Source: Chrysomallon squamiferum
Taxonomy: Eukaryota; Mollusca; Gastropoda; Neomphalida; Peltospiridae
Length of the DNA: 64,000 nucleotides
NCBI GenBank assembly: GCA_012295275.1
Contig: CM022671.1
Coordinates: forward strand, 528,501-592,500
Reading direction: 5' to 3'
A program made the translations under genes and the position numbers. Shown here one piece after another: positions 27,850 to 38,500 of the stretch. Every line of letters begins with the position of its first letter. Position 1 is the first letter of the stretch. Under the pieces are notes generated by a model. That model ran no database searches. It saw nothing but the letters and a program-made list of their open reading frames with translations, and was not told where the DNA came from.

Positions 27850-30800
27850 GTAAATAAATAAATAAAAACAAGAACTAAGTTTAATAAAATTATAAACTTT
27901 AAAATACAAAATAAAAAAATTAAAGTAACTAAATAATAATAATAATAATAATAATAAATTATAATTAAAAAACAACAATATCTCCCTACCCCCAATTTTG
28001 TGCCACAAATTTCTGTATAACTCTACATGAGATATGTCTTATGATAAAGTTACAGACTGAATACAAACGTAAGCAAACTCAGGCTACAAAACATGTAACA
28101 TTTTGCAAAGCTGTAAACTAATCAGAAAAATGTACTTGAACATGTTGTAAACAGACTGAAGATGAAGAGTAATTATACAGTTTAATTACTCTGGTCTGGT
28201 GCAGGCTAACTCCAACCTATTAGTGATGAATGTTTGTCTGTTTAATAATATCTCAATATACTGTATTATTAATGATTATTATTACAGACTCACTAAAACG
28301 ATTCACTGGTTGTTGTCATCAGTCAGCAATAATATATAGTTTTATGTATACCTTCCCATATACAGGAAAGCAAATGCTAGATAACCTTGGGGTTAAACGA
28401 GGGGCAACAAAAAATAGTTTAATAAGAAATAGCACTTTGGTCCACCAAGGAAAATTAACCTTTATTGGGCCTCATCATACAGCTCCTTAAAACTAATTCT
28501 GATTCTAAAAGTAGTGAAAAAAAAAAATAGTGGATAAAAAAGGTTAATTTTAATATCCACAGCCAAAAAACAGCAATTTAGATTTATTAGCTAATTACAC
28601 ATATCACTTTCGAGATGTAAATAATATTTAACTGTTCAAAAATACAGTAAAAAAACAACTAAAGCAACTGCACAAGAAAAGAAAACATTTGGTTAATGAA
28701 GTGCATGAAGTTATCAAAATAAATATTTAATTTTTTTACCTACTGAGAAAGACACAAATCTGAACATCAGAAGTGTCTAATAGGCATTAAGCAATCACAC
28801 AAATTATCTAAATAATAAAGTATTTAACAGATGTAATTTATAGTTTGTAGTTAACTGTCAATGTGATTACTGAGCTATATTCTATTCCAGCCACAATCCC
28901 ATGACTTTTTACTAAATGTTATGGTATGTGCATTCCTATCTATATTAAGGTGAATTTAGAAGTTAATTAACAAGAATAATGGCAGTAGATTTATTTTCTT
29001 GTATTATTATGTATGACGTACGTATTTATATCTTAACAGTAACAAATGTGTTGTAGTGTCTTGTAACTATTAGTTCATTAATGAAAATGAAATTTAAAAA
29101 AAGATTATTTAAAATAATAAATAATAAGCTGCATTTTGTTGTTTCTATATAAACTGTTATTCAGTGTAAAGTGTCTTCCCTTCTGCCAAACAAATGAGAA
29201 AAGCTACATTTATCCTGCGGAAATCAATCCTAACTTAATTGATTTACACCAAATGCAAATGCAATTCAACTGCTGATGGGATTCTGGAGAAGCTTACAAG
29301 ATTATAAGATTTGCATTATTTCTCTCCATGCTTCAGTGATGTTTACACTTAATAAACCATGCACAGATTATTTCAGATACTTGAAACAAACTTCAATTAA
29401 GAACAGTTTACCAGAATTAAGTTTTCTGTATCTTTACTTCTGTTTGCATTTTGACATAAAATGCCCTTACAGACCATGGAAATGAAATTATTATTTTTAT
29501 ATATAACTTTCAGGAACCATTACACATTATATCTCAGTTTATTTTATATATATATATAGCTATATACACATACATATACATACATACATAACCAAAAAAA
29601 CAGACAAATATATATGCATACATACATACATACATACATATATACCTTTATATATAACACACATGCATATAGACATACATTCCTTTATATAAACCACATA
29701 TAAACATGCATTTGTCAATGTATCCATGCTTTTGTAATTACATAAAAATACAAACACATATACTACACTACACACACAGACTTCCATACACACACATGGT
29801 CATTAGTAATATCCAAGCTGTTGCAGCCATCAACTGTAGCAGTAATTTATGGTAATATCTCTGAATTAAAACATAATTCATGAAGCAAGGCATAATTATA
29901 CACAACAGCAACAGAATTATCTAGCTTATTACAGTGTTATTTCAAATAACTAATATCATTATGTTCATGTTCTTGCTGTTATTACTAGTTGATAAAACTA
30001 TGCTTTAAATTCCTTGATTAAAACTTTCCTTAAACACTCACACAACATATTTTTACAGAGAGATGTCCTTTTATTTAGTTACAGTGCAAATATTTACTGC
30101 ATTTTTCATCTGTCTTCTTTTTGAGTTTTATATTATCATATTTGTTACAAATGTTAGTGGATTGGAATTTGTATCTAGTTTGGTTTTAGATAATTTAACA
30201 AAATTCATGAAATCTGCAATACATGCATCAGTGAAAAAACCCCATAGAGTCCCCATTACTGCTGAGGAAAGTTAGATTTTCATCTTGTCTGTGTGCAAAT
30301 CCATACAAGTCATGTTCACATGTGAGAGCTCTTTTACTTAAAATTAAAAAACACTGAAGCATTTCAAGAAGAGAATATCACAAATGTGTTTAATATAAAA
30401 GAATCCATGGTCCAGAAATTTTCCTATACAAGCTGTCCTGTACACAAGCTTAGAAATATAAACCAAATTATGTTTGGTGTATGAACACTGATGTCATTTT
30501 GTAACTAGGGCAAAATATACATTACTCAAAATCAACCTGCTGATTTCCACTTAGTGCTGATTAAAACTATATAGTCATAAAATTGTTACAATTTTTAATA
30601 AAAAATTTTTATCAAAAACAAATTCTTCAATGCATTTCAGTAACATTTTGTATGAGATAAATATTTAACTTTCAATTAACATTTTTTACACAAATCCTTG
30701 AAATACTGTCAGTAATGCATTCTTGTTTCCATGAACTACAAAAATTACTTATGAATTTTAAATGAATTTAGTCAGCCATGTGCATGTAGGATATATACAT

Positions 30801-32475
30801 CAGTCCTTGAATGATAGCCGATTTCTTTTTTTCAAAAAATCAAGTCATAAGTTATGTGACATTCTACAACTTCCAGTTCCTTACAATTGCCACTGTCCTC
30901 GTTGGTCGTGAAATGCACCTAAATCACAATGAGTACATCTATCTGAGTCTGCATCTATCACTGTCCTCACATGGGGCCAGACTTTTTAACCACCTCTTGC
31001 AATTATTTCCTTTACTCTGGAGCATTTTCCTACAACTCTCTGCAGCAGTCTAGAACACAGACAGGGATCAATAGAAACAGAAACAAAAGAAAGAAAACGT
31101 CTCAGCTGCAATGAGCACATAATACATTATGTTCATTCTCAAGCAGATTATTCCCAAGTCTCGTACATCTATATATGTGACTATCTGGATCAACACATGA
31201 CACAGCCACTGCCACCAAAACCCAGTAACAATGAGTCAGATTCTAAAGCACTCATTACATATTTACACATTTGGACTGAAGACGAGATTTCAGTAATGAG
31301 ATTGGTCACATTTTTGCTATTAATCATGAATGATTGGCAAAGGAAGCCATACTCCTCAGTATCATGTTTGAATTTCTTATCCCAGGAGACTCCTACATTG
31401 CACATGCCTGTCAAAGTGACCCAATCCAATAGCAGAATTGTCTGCTGTTCTGAAAGCAAAAGTGTTCAGCTTTCAAAGAATCCTGTAGAATGGAAACATT
31501 ATTCACGTATAGATTGTATCTGATCAATCAAACTATGTGTTAACAGCCTACATTCAGTAAATAGTTTAATTTACAAATGAGCATTGATTTATGTAAAAAA
31601 AAAAACAAGTAAAAAAACAACAAAAAAACAACAACATATGCATGCTTGGTTAACATATTAAACCAAAAGTTTAATGTTTTCTTTTGTTTTCCTTTTTTTT
31701 TTTAAATTATTTAACATAATTTTTATTGATCTGATAAAAGTCTGAACTACTTTTTCTGTTTTTTTCCTTCTTTTTTTTTTTTAAATAATAATTGATACCA
31801 TTTGTTTTTGCAGTCTGTCACTAACAGAATTTGACAATTCCACTTCTGTTTAATATACTGCAATCCTGAAACTAAAATCTTCCAGACTCTATGGCTGCTT
31901 ATCAACAGACCACCCACTCAAAACAGCAATGTAAAAGTCTCAGTCCAAGACATCTCATGTCAGAGATAATAGCCAGGGTGTTTCTGAGAAAACACTGTAA
32001 CAGGTTTTCATACAGTCTTTACAAGTACATGTAAATTCCAGTAAGCTTAAAGTGGAAAACACGAAAGTGAGAGTAGAATGTTACTGTTGGCTTCACCATA
32101 AATTCACTTTTTCACAACAATATTTACAAAAATATAAATATCAATCAAAACAAAAGCAGAGGTAATGATTTTAACTACTGGTTGTTAAGGGTGGAAAAAA
32201 AGAAAATGATCTGCAGTGACAAAATCATATGTAATTGGAGAGATTTATCTCTGATTATAACAGATTGAAAACTGTGAACAAGGTGACCTTATAACCAACA
32301 GTTACAGCAAAGGATAAAATAAAAATGTCCACCATTTGTGATATTAACCTTCAGTATATGTATCCCATGCAAATATCTGATCCAATTTTTAAATGTATTT
32401 AAAGAGAAAAACATGCATAAAAATACTCTTGTGAACTTTATATATTGAGAGTGTGTATGTGTGTGTGTGTATATA

Positions 32476-32525
<50 letters not shown>

Positions 32526-35500
32526 TAGAAGCTTTAAAAAACAAACAAATAAAAAACTATGGTAGAAAGAAAAAGATATCACATTGGCAGCTAAAATCAG
32601 ATATCTCTAAACCCCATGTAGCTTAGCTTTGCCAACATGTACAAGATAGATGTTTGATAGCGAACACACTTGTCACTCAAAAAGAAATCAATACTGGAAA
32701 ATGCTAAACAAAGATAGCGGATTCTGGACAGAGTCTGACGTTGATTCAGTACCACTGATCACATACAGAAAAGCTCCAGACACAGCAAGTTCCATTAGTT
32801 TGCAATTAGCCGACAATTCCCCAAATTACAGAATGCTATAGTGTGTGATTTATCTACAAGCAGAGCCCTAACAACAGCATCTACGAACATGCATAGACAG
32901 CAAAATAGATTTTAAAGGATTGTTCTTCAAGACAGCCTGTGAATGCATCATGCACAATTACAAAAGAAGTGGATAACTTTGCATTAATATTATCGCATTT
33001 ACCATTTTAGTTTTTAGGTATCAAAAAACATCATGACATTTTAACTTTCATACTATAAAAGGTTATATTGATTATTTTTAAGTGGAATAAAAGGTCAAAT
33101 GTGAGGAAAGACTATAGTTCAGTGGCCGCTAGAACAGTCTAACACAGAAAGATCAACAGATTAGCTAAAAAAAACAACTGAGATATGATTTTCAGAATTT
33201 TTAAAAAACAAATCAATGAATAATTAAAACATTTTCAAATGTAACCACTTGTCCAGTCCTGACTTAGTTATAAAAACCAAGCTAGAAAAATGTAACAACT
33301 GTTTTCTTTATGAAAATCAATGTTGTTTATTTGTTTTATTTGTTCATGAAATTATTTACATACTGATTATTTTATTACCTGCAAATGTTTGATGATTTAT
33401 CAGATTTAACTAATTTTTATCAAAATATATGAAGCTACAGGTTAATGGATCTATGGAACCACTTTCTTAGTGTGCTCACAGATCTCATTTTTCTGACTGA
33501 ACAGGTAATATTTATGCCTTCAGTTCAGAGTTATAGTAACTCATCCAAAGTATACAGAACTATATTAACACAAGCTTTACAGTACCATACATTTATTTAA
33601 AATTAATATGCATGATTTACCACATAGTGGTAACTTACCCATTTCAATAATTAATTTTCAGATGTCTTCTGCATGTACTACCATTATCAGCCTTACATTA
33701 AGCACAACATTTATGAGAGTTTAAGTCACCTGAGTTATTACCTTTTTTTTTCTTTTCTTGTAACTGAATTTCAAACCTGCATCTAAAAGTCTACATGAAC
33801 ATTAGCCTCTTTTACAGGAATAAAAAAAACTCAAGCCCAGCTGGCCGACAGTAATCCCTGACAGGTTCACACCAGGAAATTATCATCAAAAACTTGCCTA
33901 TCTTTGTTGTTCTCTCTAAGTAATACAAATGTAGACGATCTTTCCTATGAAGATTTGACCCTGAGGTTGTGAAGGAAAAAATGTGGCATATTCCAATAAA
34001 GATATGATAACATAGCACTCTTTCTTCTGCAGAAGCAACAACACTTCATTGTAACTCTAGATGCTGACAGTTACACATCCAGCATTTCTAATAGTATTTG
34101 TTTTATTCTTTTATTCTTTTGTTTATGTTTTTGTTCATTATTTCTTTCTCTTTTACTTGCCTCTGAAATGTAAAACAAGTTGTATTTACACACACTTACC
34201 TCTTCATAAAACTTCAACTGCGGGACTGGTTCATCACAAACATTGTTGCAGAAGTCCTTGAACAGCAAAAATCCTGAAACAATAATAATAATAATAATAA
34301 AAAAAACAACAACAATAAAAGTGATGATGGTGGTGGTTGTAGCAATGATGATGATGATAGTTAATATTTCATGACAACTTAGAATTAAAAAAACCAAATT
34401 TTTAAAAGTATCTGTATTAATAATTATATTTCAAGAAGAAAAAAAATAATCATCTGGATATGACATTAACATTTCAAAGTAAATCTCATTCACCAGTTAA
34501 TATAAACAAACCACCACCATCAAATGAAATGTAAGTATCTCAAAGAGTAAAAGTTATGATTTTATAATAACTTAGATGAGATTTTTAGAGTTAGAGTTGT
34601 TTGTGGGGTTTGGGGGAGTTTTCAGGGGGGTTTGAGGAAGTGTTGGAAGGGATAATGTTCCAAATATTTTCCAAAAAGGTTAGTCACAACTCACAATATA
34701 ATAATCATCTTTACTAATTACTGTAATAGATGGAATGCAATAAAAATTTAACTTGCACACACATCATTCATAATAAAAATGTTAAATATTTAAAAATAAT
34801 AATATTAATAAGAATTATTATTATTATTTAAAAAAATTAATAACAACAACAATAATAATTTTAAAAAAAAAAAAATGTAATATATTGATTTTCTATAAAC
34901 ATTTGGTAATTTTGACAAATATTTCATCTGAAGCAAGAGATCTTTGAATTCACTTTCACACTGAAGAACAGCACATACCACAAATGGTTTAAAAACAAAT
35001 AAGCAGGCCTGGGGAAAACAGGACACACTTTTTAGCAACTAAATCACATTGTGACTTGACATAAATAATAACATATTTTTAAAAAGTATCTGTATTATTA
35101 ATTAGCATTTCATTACTTATTTTACTTATTTTATTTTTAGTTTGAATGGAAATGCTTTTTTCTGTCAATTAAAATTACCCAGATGTTTTTTAATTATATT
35201 GTTACTGAAAAGATGCTAATTATTATTTCAAATGTAATCTAATCTATTCACTAATAAATCATAAATAAAATAAAAAATTCAAGAGAAAATTAATTATTTT
35301 ACAGTTTATAGCATATGAAACATTGGTGTAAAACCAAATAAATTCAGAACTTATATAAAAAAGTGATCTGGTAAATTCAGATAAATTCTCAGTACATAAA
35401 ATTTGATCTATTAAATCCACATAAAATGTTAATGCATAAAAATTAAAAATTAAATAATCTGGTATTATTTGTATTCTTTATTTTATTTATTGTTAAAACA

Positions 35501-38500
35501 ATATATTTTTAAGACAATTTATAAAAACTCTTGCTTAACAATAGTTAAAAAAACAAACACAACCTGATCACTAATATAATAAGAGCCATACCTCAAACTA
35601 ATTCAATATATATATTTTTGTTTACACTCAAAAATTATGTTAATACTAATAGTAATGAAAATAAAGTAATTATGCGTCTACCAAAGATAAAATTTTGATT
35701 TTAGTTAAATATCAAATGTATGCACATATATTAGCATTGTTTTTAAATTGGCAACATGTGAAAAGAAATCAATTGGGTTTTGTGCAACAAAAAATATCTA
35801 AATATTATTTTCAAGATTTTCCAATAATAAAGTAATATTAATGAACTTGTTTATGCATAAAAATTAGAAGCAGGCATATTTTATTATCATTCTCTATTGT
35901 AAGTATATAAATACACTTACACACACACAAAATACATGCATGTACACATAAATACACACATACATACACATACTGACTTAATCTGTTTATTAAACTTTTA
36001 TTGTTTGCATAACATTCAATTATCATATTAAGGTAACAAAACACAGTGGCTAGAAACTGTAAATTACATTTCATTTCAAATTACACTTGTACTATAAACA
36101 CATAATTTATATAATATATATAAATATATATAGCTCAACATTTGTGTTTACTTTTACAAATTATGACCTTTTGTTTACAGAACAAATCATCACATCATAC
36201 AAGTGACATAACAAACTGCTACAAACTGTACCAAATAAAAGTGTAATATATCTACATTTAATTTAAAGCATGAAGCTACATTTGAGGTTGCTGTTACTTT
36301 TCTTTATGTTTAAGTAACAAAGAGATAATTCCAATGATAACAAAAAAAGCTGTGAACTACCTTTTACTTTAAACAGTAACATAATATGTGGATTTTCCTC
36401 TTAACAGTCTATTTACACAACTTACAGTCATTACTGTAAAGTAGCAAAACAAGGTGGCTGCTAAATATAAACCAGCTTTCATTTCAAGTCACACAGTAAT
36501 ATTTCTATTTGTAACTACAGCTAATTTTATTGCTCTGTTATCTGTCCATGTTTACACAACACACAGTCATCATTCTAAAGGTAACTAAACATGATGGTGA
36601 CTAACTGTGATCTGTGTTTCATTTCACTTTACAGTGCAACATGTTTAAGTAAGTGTGTGTAGATAACACTGGACTGTCACTCAGAGATGTTTACATAAAA
36701 CAAATATTTAAATATATGGGAATTTCCAGGCAGAAAGTAAAACAGCTCAAGCAGTCTCTGAATGTCAGTCTTTGCAGAAATGTTGTATTTACAAGCTCAG
36801 CAAAATGTCTATGTTAACACATCTGTGTGAATGTTTACATTTAAATTTAATGAATAAAGACAAATCCAGAGACATTAAAATATTTGTCTCACATACCAGT
36901 GCTGTCAGTATTTGACCTATCAGTATTTACATGTCAACAGAATTTGTTATGTATTAAACACAACATGAAGATTCAAATCTGAAAAACAAAGATAAACCCA
37001 GAGAGGAAGAGTTGTCTAACATCTTGTATGAGGTGTTAAATTTTCAGCATTATAATTCCACCAAAACAGACATGTTACAGTTATACAAATGTTTAAATTT
37101 ACATTTAATAAACAAAGACAAACCCATTCTTGCAGGTTAAATTCCACAAAGAGGCAGAATAAGAGTGACAGAATATTTGTCTAACATATCAGTTATATTA
37201 AATTTATGTAATGTAATGTATTTACATGCCTGTAGAAAGAAATATAAACATAAATATATGTAAGTTTATGTTTAGATTCAGATTTAACAAATAAAAACAA
37301 ACCCATAGAGGAGAACTATTTAGTTTGACATTGCAGACCCAAGGTTCAATAGGAAGGAGAAAATATTATCAGCATTAAGTCTAAAGTGAACCATCATTCA
37401 AATCATTGCAATATTAAAACACAGTGGACATATTGCAACTGTTGTTACCAAAAAAACTTGTTGTTTTTGGTTGGTTTGTTTTTCTCCCACAATACTACCA
37501 GAAAATGAAATAAATGCTACTACATTTGCTATATTCAAGGATTATTAGCTGGAACCAGAAATAAATACATCCTATATGGAAGACAGATAAAACCACCTAT
37601 CCATTCAAAGGAAAGCTAGGTCCAACTTAATAAGCCTCAATTTCTATTTCTACTTCCAGTCTCCATTAAACACAAGTATAATAATACTTACATAAAATCA
37701 CCTAATCCGGGGTCTTTTTAGGCCAAGGAAAAAAGAGTAGACATATGATAAATGCTTCAAAAGATCCATTAACATCTATTTCAAAAGAGCATATTAAAGT
37801 ATTTATGATGTCGTGATACTGCATATGTATGAATGGGCTATTATATATTCATAACCAAAGGACCAGGATGTTATCTATAAATGTTTAAAATAAAAATAAA
37901 AATATATATAGAAAAAAAATATAGAAAAATAAAAAATAAATGACTGAAAAATCTTAAAATCAAATACTCAGTAGAATTAATCTAATTAGCAATTTAACAG
38001 TAAATTTATAAATGTTCCAAAGTGCTGGTGAAATACAGTGAAAGAATGTATGTCTAATATATAATTCAGTTTGAAGTAATTTTTGTAGATGAACATTTAT
38101 GAGCTATGCAGTATTACAGAAGCTAGCTTATTGAACATAGTTCTTTACAAAATTAAACTGTTGCCAAGTTAAGACATAAACTTCTTGATGGATTTTAATT
38201 TTTTTAAATACTCATAATGTATAATAATAATGATAATAATAATAATAACAATGATGATGATTTCTAAAATACACTAAAAATAAAAGGTTTTAATAAAAAA
38301 TGAAAACGTGGATAAATATATCTGAGTTCTGACATTATACAGAGAGCAGCAGTCAGTGTCTGTTATTTACATTTCCCAGAGGAATCCGATGACCATTATT
38401 TTGCATTAACTACAAAACCTACCAGTATCAAAAGAAAAGAAATAATAAGTGTATTAAATTATTTACCGTTGTACAAAGACTGCATTTATACCGAAATAGT

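Larger units (their letters stand above)
2248..34199 (-). other. GRK intron 3, about 32 kb, no other gene identified
   Basis: Bounded by a GTAAGTG donor at 34199 and a pyrimidine-tract AG at 2248. It is A+T-rich and CpG-poor, with no frame on either strand that I can match to a protein. Open frames are short or made of microsatellites. Slightly more G+C-rich unique islands sit near 3590-3830, 4080-4270, 5270-5660, 7370-7690, 10060-10230, 19700-20120, 24720-24980 and 30860-31520. These may be old mobile-element copies or regulatory DNA, but none shows a recognisable terminus or coding domain. Named repeats inside the intron are listed separately. Confidence 0.85.
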
